Position numbers and translations under genes: made by a program
Shown here: in pieces, positions 36,001-49,000 of the stretch
How positions within the stretch are numbered: the stretch's first letter is position 1
Layout of the letters: each line of letters opens with the position of its first letter
Source: Parachlorella kessleri
Lineage: Eukaryota; Chlorophyta; Trebouxiophyceae; Chlorellales; Chlorellaceae
Reading direction: 5' to 3'
DNA length: 64,000 nt
Assembly: GCA_001598975.1 (NCBI GenBank)
Contig: BBXU01001029.1
Span: forward strand, 62,001 to 126,000
Notes under the pieces: generated by a model
The model's database searches: none
What the model was told of the DNA's origin: nothing
The model's input: the letters and a program-made list of their open reading frames with translations, nothing else

Positions 36001-39000
36001 GTAACTCATTGGAGCACTGCCGTTGGGGCCTAGGACCACCACTTTCAACTTCCTCTGGCTCGCTTAACAACCTCTTCTCCCTTGCGCAAGGCTTCCAGCC
36101 GCAAGCCCACAACCCAGAGCCACCGCAAGGGCATCCTAGGGTGGGTTGCTGCGTCCCCCATGCAGGATCCCAAGGCCGCATCGGATCCCCCGGGCACGAG
36201 CTCCTCCTTCCAGAGGCAGCTGGAGAGTTGGAGGCCCTGCTCCGTGCTGATGACCAAGGGGACAGCAGCAGCGCCCCGGCTGGGCCTGTCTCGGATGCCG
36301 CTGCGCTGCCGCTGAGCCTGCCAGGCTTTGCACAGCATGAGGGGCTGCAAGCGCTGCTCCTGGCCCAGAAGGAGGCGGCCTCTAGCCCTACCGCGTCAGC
36401 TGCCTCGCGAGGAGCTCGGCGCGCGCGCCTGGGGCGGGTCCGCCTGAAAGACTTGCAGTTTTGTAGGAGCGCAAGCGGGGCGATCGAGCTGCTGGGGCAG
36501 GGAGCATCAGGAGCGGTGAGTGGGTCCGTGGTTGTTACCACTTCAGCGCATGACCTGTGTGCGCTGGGCAGAGCCACCAGAATGCAGCGACATCCAGAGC
36601 ATCAGGGAGTGTGCTGCTAGCGTTGCGGCTGTCGTGGCAACTACCCATAACAGAGGCTAGCGGCTGTAACTCTTTCAAGGTCTGCCTTGCAATGGGGAGC
36701 TCATCTTTGCTCCTAGCAGGTCTGCCACTCAGCCGTGCTGAGGGTGCACGCTTGACAAGTGAGATTGCTGCCGGGGCCCTATGCCACAAGTACACGCCAG
36801 TTGTTGTACACTTGTGCAGGTGTTCAAGGCCGAGCTGGCGGGCAGCGGTGCTGTGGCGGTGAAGGTGCTGCGGAAGCAAAGCGTGGATGAGGCCAGGCTG
36901 TGGCGGGAGGCGGAGATCATGCACGCCTGCCGGCACTCATCAATTCTCGAGGTAAGCCTTGCAAAGTGTGACTAGAAGACTGTGCTGCGCGCCCTACTGC
37001 CGTCGCAGCTTCTTCCTTGGTACCGCCTGCTGCCCAAACCCATACTTGCCAGAGTAACGGACAGTGTGATTGATCATATTTGCCTGAGTGTCTTGCCACT
37101 AGGGTCTCACCAAAGTAGTTCTCTGGGGCGGCAAATAGTGGGGCAGGAAAATGTGCATCTGTTCTGCTGTCAAGCCAATCATGCTCTGGTGACCGACCTG
37201 TTTTGTGTGCTCTGCAGCTGGTGGGTGTGTGTGAAGCAGGCGGCCTCCTTTTGCTGGTTAGCGAGTTTGTAGAGCGAGGATCACTGGGAATGCTCCTACA
37301 CTTGCCTGAGCTGCGATGGCACGCCAGGTACAGGCAGCAGCAATACGCTCATGTGACCATGGGCTCAGGCCGGCAAATGCTTGCTTGCCATTTAGCCTGG
37401 TCTATTTGCCTGGTCTATGAGCCTGGTTGGCACGTTGGAGGGTCCTGCTCGATTGCTGAAGTCAGCACGTAGACGTTGTGATACCAACTAAAGGAGGCAC
37501 GCCAATTGTACTGCCGTCTAAGTCTACAAAAGTAGCCGTCCACCTCCCACGGAGCTGGCAGGCGTGCTCGTCTTGCAAGCCTGTATCTTCACCGAGCAAC
37601 CCGAGCTGTATATTGTTTGGGCACCTCAGCGTACTGAAAGACCAACAGAAAGCTTGTGCTTCCTTGCCTTCCAGGGGCCGGGGACTTCTCTTGGAGGTGG
37701 CCCAGGCACTCCAACACCTGCACGCTCAAAATGTCCTGCATGCCGACATTAAAGTAAGGCGGGTTTGTGGCCCACATTGGAGAGATTCCCGGGTTGTGGA
37801 CAGGCTGAAATGGAGATGCGACGCGCGTGTACGCACACAGATGAGGTGGAAATTTTATTGCCGCTGCCGTGATGAAGTGCTTGCTGGGTTCTCACCACTG
37901 CCTTCAACCACCCATGCACCTTTTATGGCTGGTGGGTGGCTATCCTCACCTTCGAACCAGCCCTTGCTTATGCTGCAGCCGCAGAATGTGTTAGTGACTT
38001 TCCACTGGCGCGCCAAGGTAGCAGATGTGGGCACCGCGCGCTACCTGAAGAGTGGTATCGCCTCTGGTGAGGAAGGAAACATGCGGGATGTGCTATGTGA
38101 AACCCGCTCCGTTGGACCTCCACCGAGACCATCACCACCTGGGAAGAGGGGGGGGGGGGGGGCAGTGCAGACAGTGTTTGCATCCAGTTTGGCAGTACCT
38201 AGCCTACCAATCCGCACTGCAAGGATATCAGAGCTGGGTGGCAGGGATGGTCTGGGGCCTGGAGGAGCGCCCCTACCATTGGCATATCCCGTCAAAACCT
38301 GATGTTTGCCAGAAGTGCGGCATTGACCTGTCCCCGATGCCTTGCTCCACGGCCGATCAGTTTTCATTGTGTCTACACTGCTGCTACAGCCTGCGGCGGG
38401 ACCATCCTGTACGCTGCGCCCGAGCAGCTGCTGGGGCTGCCCTGCACCGCCGCCGCCGACATCTTCTCGCTGGGCCTGCTCATGCTGGCGGTGGTGGTGG
38501 GGCAGGCGGGCCAAGTGCGGGGGCTGTGCAGGAGCCCCAGGTAAGGGCCTGCACAGTTCAAGGGGCAAGGTACCAGCTGCAGTACGAGGGGGGTTACAGT
38601 AGGAGGTCAGAGCCCAGCCTGGGCCTGGGGGGACGGGGCGTCGTGATGTAATGTTTGTATGGTGCAAAAGCAGTGGGGCTGTAAGGAGGGTGCTCGAGCC
38701 GGTCTTGTATCGAAAGGTGAGATGCTGGGTTGCTTCCGGGGCTTGCAGAGGAAGGGGGGCGCCTAGGATGGGACTTGAGGCTTTCTGGTGTGGTGGGGGC
38801 AGAGTGCACCCTGACTGCCAAGGCTGGCCCTCCGCTGTGGACTACAAAGCAGTAGTGCTATTTCTGGTCGTGCTTGGATGAAGGGCAAACCCTGCAGACT
38901 GGCCTAGCGCATGGCCTCTACTGCTGCCAGCTGGACAGGCTTGGCAGCCTGCCGGCCTGCTACTGCCCCGCAGCAGCTCAGTTGAAGCCTGCAAGGTGCT

Positions 39001-39353
39001 TCGTGCCGACGGGTTGTGTCTTTCAGGGCACAGCGGGACCCTGGAAGGTTCTGTATATGTCACAGTCAGTGCCATTTCCATCCCAGGAGTTCTGCTGGCT
39101 CCATGGACATGAAATGTATGTCATGTAACTTGAGACACAGGGTTTGAATCTCCCTGCCAACCCCTGGCTGCCCAATTTGATGCCTGCCCTCACAAGTGCC
39201 AACTGCACAAAGAGTGGGTCATGCTGGTCCTGGTGCAGGGTGCCTGAGGACTGCCCTGCTGACGTGGCGCAGCTCATCGCAGCCTGCCTTGAGACCGACC
39301 CTGGGAGGCGGCCCTCGGCAGCCCAGGTGGTGCAGGTTCTGCTCAGCTCCTAG
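30032..39353 (+). CDS. LRK3: full-length LRR receptor-like kinase, 998 aa, 22 exons
   Basis: Exons: 30032-30119, 30267-30402, 30538-30645, 31176-31340, 31521-31679, 31913-31996, 32175-32243, 32628-32732, 32979-33191, 33459-33533, 33804-33887, 34138-34446, 34714-34779, 35236-35393, 35709-35861, 36166-36515, 36820-36951, 37218-37327, 37675-37753, 37979-38066, 38390-38540, 39239-39353. Residues 1-28 are a signal peptide (MCWGRHKWTCLLLLAAFLQ). The LRR N-cap follows (ALLKLGG, DHCLWRGIFC, GEVTDV; to about 75), then LRRs 75-550, the four-Cys block 554-606 and a TM near 613-632. The acidic juxtamembrane segment carries GELEALLRADDQGD, and the kinase spans about 745-998. Catalytic Lys789, HAD Asp879, Asn884, DVG Asp897 and APE 920-922 are all present, so it should be active. 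The exon 15 donor reads ACAG|GCACGT, where LRK4 and LRK5 have GTACGT. Exon 21 is identical to that of LRK4. Confidence 0.88.
31777..31806. repeat. TAGC tetranucleotide microsatellite in LRK3 intron 5
   Basis: About seven imperfect TAGC units. LRK4 keeps a two-to-three-unit remnant at the equivalent place (about 41739-41750). Confidence 0.8.
38148..38162. repeat. Poly-G run (15 G) in LRK3 intron 20
   Basis: Uninterrupted 15-G run between the DVG exon and the APE exon. The paralogous introns of LRK4 and LRK5 lack it. Confidence 0.75.
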
Positions 39354-39380
39354 TGCGTAGGGCAATCATCCAATCGTAGG

Positions 39381-39420
39381 GATGATGATGATGAGGAGGA
39401 GGAGGAGGAGGAGGAGGAGG
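39381..39420. repeat. GAT/GAG microsatellite after the LRK3 stop
   Basis: Four GAT then about nine GAG units, probably in the LRK3 3' UTR. Confidence 0.8.
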
Positions 39421-39795
39421 TCGGTATTGCAGGAGAGGATGCGCGCTCGGTTGCCACAACCACTTTGCTTTTGGGATACTGGATGATACCAACGGCCAGG
39501 ACCAACTGTATTTCATCATTTTCAACCCAAACTGAAACAGACAAGTCTTCATGTGATACCTCAGCATTGTTCTGGTTGGCCTGAGTACTTCAAGTGGGTC
39601 ACGCAAATTCAGTTTGGGTGCCTGCTTATTGACGCTTCTGCCACCCGCCACACTGCTGTCTGACTGCTGTCTGACCCCTTCCTACATGCCTTCCTGTCAC
39701 TCGCATTTCCATCTCAATTTTTGTTTAATTTCCAATTTATGGCATGTCGCTTCAAAGACAAGCTAGTTCGTAGGATGCATTGGGGCTGTACTGCT

Positions 39796-39828
39796 GGGGG
39801 GGAGGGGGGGGCCGGGGGGGAGGGGGGT
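39796..39828. repeat. Poly-G tract upstream of LRK4
   Basis: G runs of 7, 8, 7 and 6 separated by A, CC and A, about 180 nt upstream of the LRK4 start codon. Confidence 0.8.
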
Positions 39829-39889
39829 ACCGAATTCAAAAATCCACGGTATTAGTCAATTCTTTGTCCTATAGTCCTCCGACACTGCA

Positions 39890-40005
39890 GGCAGGCACTT
39901 AGCCCTGCAATTTTCGGACAGCCTTTTAAGCACGTTTGATATTAGCAATTTGTGCTGTAAAGCATTCCCCAGCTGAATTGCACTGGACCATGGTTTGTGC
40001 ACCCC
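39890..40005 (+). promoter_or_regulatory. Conserved LRK proximal block, LRK4
   Basis: GCAGGCACTTAGCC at its left end and CCAGCTGAATTGCACTGGA near the right end, with spacing to the ATG almost identical to LRK3. Confidence 0.55.
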
Positions 40006-43000
40006 ATGTGCTGGGGACGGCACAAGCAGATTTGTCTACTAATAGTAGCAGCTTCCCTGCAGGCAGGACAGGGTGCAATTCGTCAAGTCGAGCGTAAGTA
40101 CTGTCGCGCCTGTCCTAAAACGCCGTGAGGCCAACAAACAGCGGCCGCTGCAGCAGGTTGGCAATCGAGGGAGGGCACCCTTTGAAGAGGGGCTGCTTGT
40201 CGCTCTGAAGCCTTAGCAACAAGAAACGGAGCCCTGTTGCAGGTGCTGCCCTTCTTAAGCTTGGTGGGTCGCTGAAACATCAGACCAATATCGGACCTGC
40301 GCTCCTCTGGCAACGCGACCAAGACCACTGCCTGTGGCGAGGCATAGTTTGCAGTGCCGCGGGGGAGGTCACGGACGTGTGAGCATATCACTGAGATCAG
40401 GCCGTCAAGACCCTTCCAGCACAACCGAGAACGAGCTGCCGACTGGCTGTGTGGTAGGCTGTGCCATAGGCTGTGCAAGGCAACCAGTGCATAGCCTGGC
40501 TGAAGAGTGAGCCTTGCTTTTCAGGATGGTCGAGGAGCCTCACCTAGAGAGCGAGCTCGACGCAGCACGGCCGTGGCTTTCTCATGAAGGGTTGGAGGCC
40601 GTCGCAGCACTCGACAAGCTGCGGTCACTGTAAGTGTAGCCCACAGGCGAAGGGCATGCACAGAGCAGCTGAGAACAGCATGGAAAGGTGTACATGTGAA
40701 ACAACCTAAGGATCACAGGAGGACTGCAGATTTACAAAGCCCATCCGGCGTTCCAGGGTGCATGCGGGTACCTGGTTGTGTGAGCACCTGCCTGCCTTCT
40801 GAGCACCTGCCTGTCTGTCTGAGCACTTGCCTGTGGAGGTCCTTGCATAAAGCTGCAGCGCCGCCACACACCAACCGCAGTTTGACCGACTTCTGCCACA
40901 CAGGCTCGCAGACTTTGCCAGCAGGGGATTTCCCATTGGTCCAGGTTCTAAAACCAGCACTTGACAGCAATGCTGTCCCTGGGTACCCGTGGGGGAGGTG
41001 GAGCGTGTCACCACTTGCGGGGTATCGGCTAGGGATACTCGCCGTGCATCTACAAGCTCCTGCCCAGCCATGAGGTCTGCCACAGGGCTCCTGGCACTGC
41101 TCAGCCATTTTGATGGCATGTCGGACCTGGTCTCGGCTGCAGGGACATCGTGCACCATGGTATGGAGCCTGGAGGGCTCCCTGACAGCTGGGCTGGGCTG
41201 CAGCACCTGGAGGTCTTATCGCTGAAACTGGAAGGCAGGGCGGCTGCCCTCCCTGGTGCTCCATGGGCCTACCCAGGCTCCTTTCCCTCCCTGCTGTCGC
41301 TGTGAGTCATGTGCTGCACACTGGGCTGCCTGCAGCATATCATGTGCGCTCTGGGGTGCTGGCTTCTTGGGTTCCCCTTGGTAGGCTCCATCAACGTCTT
41401 GAATGTTCCGGCAGGTTGTCAGATGCAACGTGTCCGAACAGACAAGCACCACCTGTGAGCCACAGGTTGAGTGGCCTTTTCGCAGGTCATTCCGGGGGTG
41501 GGCCTTTCATGGCACCCTGCCGGCTGCATGGGCCTCTCCCGGGGCCTTTCCCAAGCTTCAGAGCCTGATCGTCGCATCCTCAAACCTGGCAGGGTCTCTC
41601 CCTCCAGAATGGGCAGCATCCGGCTTCCCCTCGCTGCTTCGACTGTGAGTTCGGACTGGATGTATGACAGATATGACTGCGACGGCAGGGCCTGCCTGCA
41701 GCTGGCATGGGGGCATGTACATGACCCAGCCAGCGCCCTAGCTAGCTAGGGAGTTGTTTCCAGGGATCCAACGGGAGCACCGCTGTTTGTTTCAATCACA
41801 GTGTTGTGCAGGGGCGCATTCACATTGTTGTGGGCTGTGTGCAGGGTTATCGAGGCTGGGGGGCTGACTGGCAGGTTCCCCGGAGAGTGGCTAAGTGCCA
41901 CCACTGCATTCCCGAGCCTGCGGTCTCTGTGAGTCTCTGATTAAGCTCCCCTGTGGGGGTTGCTGTGCTTGGTGGATACGGCTTTGAGCTTGATTGCTGG
42001 CTGCAGGGCTAGGTTTAGCGTCCGTCGTCTGTCTCCCGCCGGGTGCGCTGGCAGTTGCACACGTTGCACAGGTTAGTGAAACTCATTGGGAGGTCCCTGC
42101 ATGCAGGGAGCTCTCAGGGTGCGCCAGGTGGGGAGAGCTGCCATATCGAGTGGTGCTACCTTTCCTCAGCAAGCTGTGAGTAGATGGGACTGACTTGTGG
42201 CAGAATTTGCTGTATCAGGGCGATACCCACGGTATTCCTTATTACCGGAGTCGGCCTCCTGGCCCCCACTTAAGCGCTTAGGCGTTATCGCTTAGGTTTC
42301 CGAGGGAGATTGCCGCCTGCTTGCCCATTACTAGCTTGTTAAGGCTTCACACCCTACTGGCAACAGGCCAGGGGCAGGGCACAGCACTAAGGCAAGCGGC
42401 AGGGCATGATGCAAAGCGAGTGCCCAGTCTGCAAGGCATGCCAGGAGACCTGACCGACACATGAGCGCATGTGAGGCAAGACTTGCTCCTGCCCCTGAGC
42501 TGTGGCCGGGTTGCTTTCTATCCCAGCATCCCCCGTCTCACACTCTCTGCTCAAGGGCAGAGCCTCATCTCACTTGGCATGGCTGCATAAGAAGTGCTGC
42601 ACTTGTGGCTCCCAACCACCAACAAAGTGTGTGATAGGTGTCATGTGCGGGTGTGCTGCAGGAGCCTGGACAGCTGTGGGCTCTCCGGCACCCTCCCAGA
42701 CTCCTGGGGACGTGAGGGCCACCTAGCCAAGCTGGAGTTGCTGAGCCTTAGTCAGAACAGCCTCAGGTGCGCTGTGCTTCTCTGACTCAAATCCGCTCCC
42801 TGGGAGTCTATCTACCAGTGCGCGCAGTGCTTACGGTATATGTCAAAGCGCCGCTGCTTGCTGCCTGCCTGCCTGCCTGCAGTTCTGGGAGTTTAACCAA
42901 GTAGGGTCCCCAACAGGCAGCATGGCTACCTCGGGCTGAAAAACCGAGGTTAGGGCTGCCGTGGGTCATAGGAGTGACCCTCGCAAGGGCGACACTGCTG

Positions 43001-46000
43001 CAGGGGGCCCCTTCCTGCAAGCTGGCTGTGTGCTGGGCTGCCGGCGTTGGGAGCATTCTACATCTATGACAACATGATCACGTCGCTTCCCTCCTGCTGC
43101 CCACGCTCCACCAGCCCGCTGATGATACTTCATGTGGCCGACAACCACCTTCGCGGCACCCTTCCTTTTACAGAGCAGCAATGTAGAAATGGGACCGCGC
43201 TCTCCTTGCGCTCCATGTGAGTGCCAACAGAGAGGCTGCATCAGATATTCGGGAATGGGAGCCTGCTCGCCGGATCCTGCCATGCTGCTGAGGTTGAAGA
43301 GTATCGTGTTGAGGGTTAAGAGCCTATGTGAGGCCACGGGACTTGCTGAGCAAGTTGCTACGGTATGAACCCTTAGCTGGTGCGGACGGTGCAAGCTGTG
43401 CCTATAGAAGGATGACATACGTAAGCACTCCTCCGTGCGCTGCTCTTGTGTCAGCTGACGTTCTCATGCCTGCCTGCTGCAGCAACCTGTCGGGGAACGG
43501 GCTGACGGGGACGCTTCCCACCAACTGGCCTACCACCCTCCCAGGGCTTGTAGACCTGTAGGCTGGCACGGCATGTCTCCCTGCACAACTTGTCATCCGT
43601 GACTTGTTCTTGTTCCTTGATATAGGCGGCAGGACAAATGCGAGCTGCAGGACGGCCGTGGGAGCCCCCGTCACAGCGGCTGTGGTGGCAGCAGCCGCTG
43701 TGATGGCACGCACCGTCAGAAGGGGGGGGGAAAGTCCAGCTCAGCAAGCGGGGGTGCAGCCTCAGGTAGCAGTTGGTAATAGCCGTAGCAGTGCGACTGT
43801 TCCTGCGCAGGTACTTGGACGGCAATGCGTTGTCTGACAAAGAGCTTCCGTCGACATGGGCTGACCCTGCCGCCTTCCCCGTCCTACTTACCCTGTGAGG
43901 CGCTGCAGAGGCTGCTGGCTGACCCTCGCCACTGCATAGCACGTTTGGCGCGTTGCTAGGAATGCCCGTGTGCGGAATGGACTGCAGCATCGGGCCTGCA
44001 CTGCTTTTGTCTTCCATGCGGCGACCCATGCATCCCTCCACTGCCAACAGCCCCTAGACAGGTCCATACGCATCGCTCAACGACACTCATACCTACGAAT
44101 CCGAGGTTTCACGTGTCGCCCCTGGGCGAGTGAGTGCAGGAGCCTCGATGACAACAGCTTCCCTTGGACAGTGCCACTGGTGCTCCTGAAGAAGCTCACC
44201 CTAGGAGACATAAGCCTTGCTGGCTGCGGCCTCCGCGGTCCTCTTCCCCCGCTCGCTGGCTTCTTTCCACCGTTCACTCCACATGTGGGGATGCTCAACC
44301 TGTCCCGCAACCTGCTGACTGGGCGCTTGCCCTCGGATTGGGCTGCCCTGCCTAAGTTTTCGACGACAGAGTCTTTGGACTTGTCTTACAACCACCTAAC
44401 AGGGCCCATCCCCGGGGAGTGGATGGGGTCCGCCTGGCAACCCGTCATGTAAGCCTGCTGCTGTGCATGACTCGTGTGCATGGCAACATTCCGGGGAGCA
44501 GCGTGGCTGCAGGTCAATGCATGGTCGGCTGCCCTGACGCTTGCCGGGCATCAGATACCATGGTAGCGGTACAGCCAGTACAACTGGCGTAGCATGGGCT
44601 CCCGCTCTGGCTTGGTGCACACTCGAGCACAGCGGTGAGCCACACTTGGTGTGGCAGCTGCGGCTAACCATGCGTTCCTAGCTATGGTGCAGCCAACTGC
44701 AGGGCAACAATCTGTCGGGGCCGCTGCCATTGCCCCCCCAGGAGGGGTCGTTCCAACTGTGAGTGACACTTCTGAGCAAGCCTGTCGGGCCCTGACACAC
44801 CGGGGCTGGGTACTCTGCATCGTGGTGTTCGCTCTTGTAGAGCTCTGCGCCCTCATGAAACCCTATGTCTCCTTGTAAGGGAGGCGGAGGGCCCTGGCGT
44901 ATGAGCGGCACCCTCATCGAAATCCCTTTTATGGATACATGCCTGACCAACATATCCGATTCGTCCCAGATTTTCAGAGTTGTGGCAGTATGGCAAGCGT
45001 TGGGTGCCCCTGCTCCTGCTCTGCTCTGCTGTATCTCGTGTGGCCTGCCACTGAGCTGGAATCTGATACTGTAGATGGGCCTGGGAGGGTGTTCCTGCTC
45101 CTCAAACTCCCTTGCCTCAAAAATGGAGTGTAGGTAGGGTACTTAAATCAACCCGTGTGCCCCCAAGTGTCACCGCATACCGCCACCCTGCACTGCCGTC
45201 CTGCAGGGAGGTAGTGCCCGGCAACGAGGGCCTCTGCTGGCCCAAGGCTGCTGCTGTAAGGAAGGTGCTAGGGAAGCCCGTCGTGTGTGGGCCGCCCTTT
45301 GTGAAAAACCTGTCAAAGCGGGCCGAGTGCCGCCAGTTCTTTGACATTTGTGCCCTGGAACCAGCTGCAGCGGGTAAGGAAGGCCGGGCACCCAAAGGCG
45401 CCTGACTCGCTGGCTTGCAGCGGGGCTGCTACACCAGTTTGTCTGCTTTGGTGGACTGAATTTGTGAACCTGCTGTGTTGTCTGCCCCTATGCAATTTAC
45501 GCAAACTGCGTCCTGACAATCCCCCGCAGAGAGGTGGCCGCGCTTTGCGGCCCTCTTCCACCTGCCCTGAGAGCCACACTGTGTACTGCCGTGGTGGCAT
45601 TCCTTCTGGGCACTGGTGCGGTCCGCACTGCTCCCAAACTATGCGCATTGAAGCTAAGTTTGTACCATTGAGCTCCCCCTGGGTTTGTGCCTGCAGGCAT
45701 GCTGACACAGAAAATCCGGCTGGTCATTGTCGCCCTGCTTGCTGGCTTCAATTTCACGCTGCTGGTGCTGGCTTTCAAAAGGCGCTGCTTTGTCAGTCGC
45801 AACAGAAAAAACCCACCTTTGTTCCCCTCCCTGGCGTCCGTAGAGCTTACAGGTACGTGGACTTTTCCATGTTGCTTGCTGGATCACTGCCTGCCTAAAG
45901 CACACTTTCAGCACACATGGCTTATGCCCAGCGAGTGTCTCAGTGGGCATGTGTTGGATCAGATCTCCTGGTGCTTAGAAAATCAGCAAGCACTGCCTCT

Positions 46001-49000
46001 TCGTAACTCATTGAAGGACTGCCATTGGAACCCGGGACCACCACCTTTAACTTCCTCTGGCTCGCTTAACAACCTCTTCTCCCTTGCGCAAGGCTTCCAT
46101 TTGCAAGCCCACAACCCGGAGTTACCGGAAGGGCACCCTGGGGTGTGTTGCTGTTCCCCCCATGCAGGTTCTCAAGGCCGCATCGGATCCCCCGGGCACG
46201 AGCTGCTCCTCCCAGAGGCAGCTGAAGAGTTGGAGGCCCTGCTCCGCGCTGACGACCAAGGGGACAGCAGCAGCGCCCCAGCTGGGCCTGTCTCGGATGC
46301 CGCTGCGCTGCCGCTGAGCCTGCCAGGCTTTGCACAGCACGAGGGGCTGCAAGCGCTGCTCCTGGCACAAAAGGAGGCCGCCTCTAGCTCTACCGCGCCA
46401 GCTGCCTCGCAAGGAGCTCGGCGCTCGCGCCTGGGGCTGGTCCGCCTGAAAGACCTGCAGTTTTGTAGGAGCGGAAACGGGGCGCTCGAGCTGCTGGGAC
46501 AGGGGGCGTCGGGGGCGGTGAGTGTAGCTGTGTGCTGAGCACTGCATTGCCGTGAGGTGTGGGTACCAAGCTTGGGCTGTGAGTGGACTTGTCTGGCTGA
46601 AATTGCAGCGCAAGACCTGTATGCTTGGGCATAGCCAGTCTCCAGCTCCCACCAGAGCTACGGGAACTGCGCTGCTTGTGTTGCGGCTGTTGTCGCCTTT
46701 AGGTAAGGTACAGAGGCTGTTACTTTAGCATGCAATGTCGTCCAACGTGCGCCTTGTCCTGATTTTTAGGAAAGTCCGCCACTAGAGCTTGGAGGGTGAG
46801 GCTGCTGCAGGGCCCTGTTTTGGAAGGATGCACCAGCAGCTTTGAGACTGTTAGTGCAGGTGTTCAAGGCTGAGCTGGCGGGCAGCGGTGCTGTGGCGGT
46901 CAAGGTGCTGCGGAGGCAAAGCGTGGATGAGGCCAGGCTGTGGCGGGAGGCGGAGATCATGCACTCCTGTCGACACTCATCAATACTAGAGGTAGGCACT
47001 TGCAGCTGTGCCTACCACATTGAGCTGCGCACCCAACTGCTGCAGAAGCAGCCTTTTCGTTGATAGTGCCTGCTGCCCTGACCCATGGCTGACGGCGTAA
47101 TGGAGAGTGTGAACGGTCTGCGTGGAATGCCCTTGGGAATTTATTTAGGGAGGCAGGTAATGCGACCAGAGACGAGGTATGGGTATACTGGGCTGACAGG
47201 GTTCTATGTAGTTCTGCTCTGTGTCTTGCCTGAGACCTGAGCCAGTAGGTCTCTCTCTGGGACAAGCTAAGACCACTGGAATAGCAGGTGAAGCTATGTG
47301 CCTGGGTGTCTGATCCCCTCGGCGATTACTTCTTTGGGGCGGCCTGTAGCATGGACAGGAAGTGTACAACTGTGCTATGGCCGCTGCCAATGATACTCAG
47401 AAGATAGCCTGTTTTGTTTGCTCTGCAGCTAGTGGGTGGGTATGTGGCAGGGGGGCTGGTAATGCTTTGCTGTGCTGTGCCCTGCAGCTGGTGGGTGTGT
47501 GCGAAGCTGGCGGCCTGCTGATGCTGGTCACCGAGTTTGTGGAGCGAGGCTCACTGGAAACCCTCCTCCACTTGCCTGAGCTGCGGTGGCACGCCAGGTA
47601 AGGGCAACAGCAACATTCTCACTCGATCACGAGCTAAGGCCGGAAACTTGGTGTTTGAAAGGTGACTAATTTACCTAAGAGCTTTGTAGGCATTTTCGGT
47701 GGTCCTGCTTGTGACACACTCGCTGTAGCCAGTGGCATGGTCGCTCTGACGCCTACCCAAACAGTGCCAGGAGATCCCTCTTAAATCACCCTCTTCCCAC
47801 AGAGCTGGCAGGCAGGCGTCCTCGTCCTCTCAGCATGTACCCACACAGAGCAACCTGGGGTGCTGTGCATGGTTGGGCACCAGACCTCGCTGAGACATAA
47901 CAGGAAACTTCTGCTTCCTTGCCGTCCAGGGGCCGGGGACTTCTCCTGGAGGTGGCCCAGGCACTCCAACACCTGCACTTTCGGAATGTGCTGCATGCCG
48001 ACATCAAGGTAAGGCTGGTTTGTGGTCTGGAGAGATTCCCAGTTTGGGGACATGCTTGCATGCATTGCGGTGGGCCTATAGTTACTCTCGGGCAAGGTGG
48101 GCTTATAGTTACTCTCGGGCAAGGTGGGCTTATAGTTACTCTCGGGCAAGGTGCAAAGTTCCCACCGCCGTTGCGATCAACTGCACGCTGGGTGTGCCGC
48201 ACACCCAGCGTGCAGTTGGATGGGTGTTGCAGTGGTGGCAGTGGTGGCGGCCACCACTGGCTCTAAAGACCCATGCACTTGCTGTGGCTAGTAGGTGACT
48301 GCCATCCTTACCCTCAGCCAAGCTCTTACTTTGGTGCAGCCACAGAACGTGTTGGTGACGTACCACTGGCACGCCAAAGTAGCGGATGTGGGCACTGCGC
48401 GCTACCTGAAGAGTGGCATCGCCTCTGGTGAGGACGGAAAGAGAAGGATGTGCTATGCGAGACCCGCTGCGTTGCGCCTGCACCATGACAATCTCCACTT
48501 CGCAGAGGGTGGTGAGGCAGTGCAGGCAGTGCTTGCATGCCGTTTGGCAGCGGTCCAGGTATCAAATCACACTGCAAGAATGTCAGGGCTTGTACATGCA
48601 GCCTGCGGCGGGACCATCCTGTACGCTGCGCCCGAGCAGCTGCTGGGGCTGCCCTGCACCGCCGCCGCCGACATCTTCTCGCTGGGCCTGCTCATGCTGG
48701 CGGTGGTGGTGGGGCAGGCGGGCCAAGTGCGGGGGCTGTGCAGGAGCCCCAGGTGAGCGCCCTGTACAGTTTGAGGGGCCAGGTGCCAGCTGCAATGGTT
48801 GGGGCGGAGAGTAGGCGGTCAATTGCCAATGTGTGCTTGGGGCCGAGGTGTTTGCCAGCGTAAGTAGCGGGTGGTGCAAAACCCTTGCGGGTATTCAGCT
48901 GGGTCACTTGGTGGGCCTGCCTGCACTCACCAGAAGAAAGGCGCGTAGGCTGGCACTGAGGCATTGTGTGGTGGGGGCAGAGTGCACCCTGACTTTGCAC

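Larger units (their letters stand above)
39354..40005. other. Intergenic region LRK3-LRK4
   Basis: Starts with a GAT/GAG triplet microsatellite at 39381-39420 just after the LRK3 stop. It has a broken poly-G tract at 39796-39828 and ends with the conserved LRK proximal block. No coding exon is visible. Confidence 0.65.

Noticed and set aside
48069..48149. Short regular repeats considered as a CRISPR-like array
   Set aside because: The 27-bp units are directly adjacent with no unique spacers, and the sequence lies in a eukaryotic intron.
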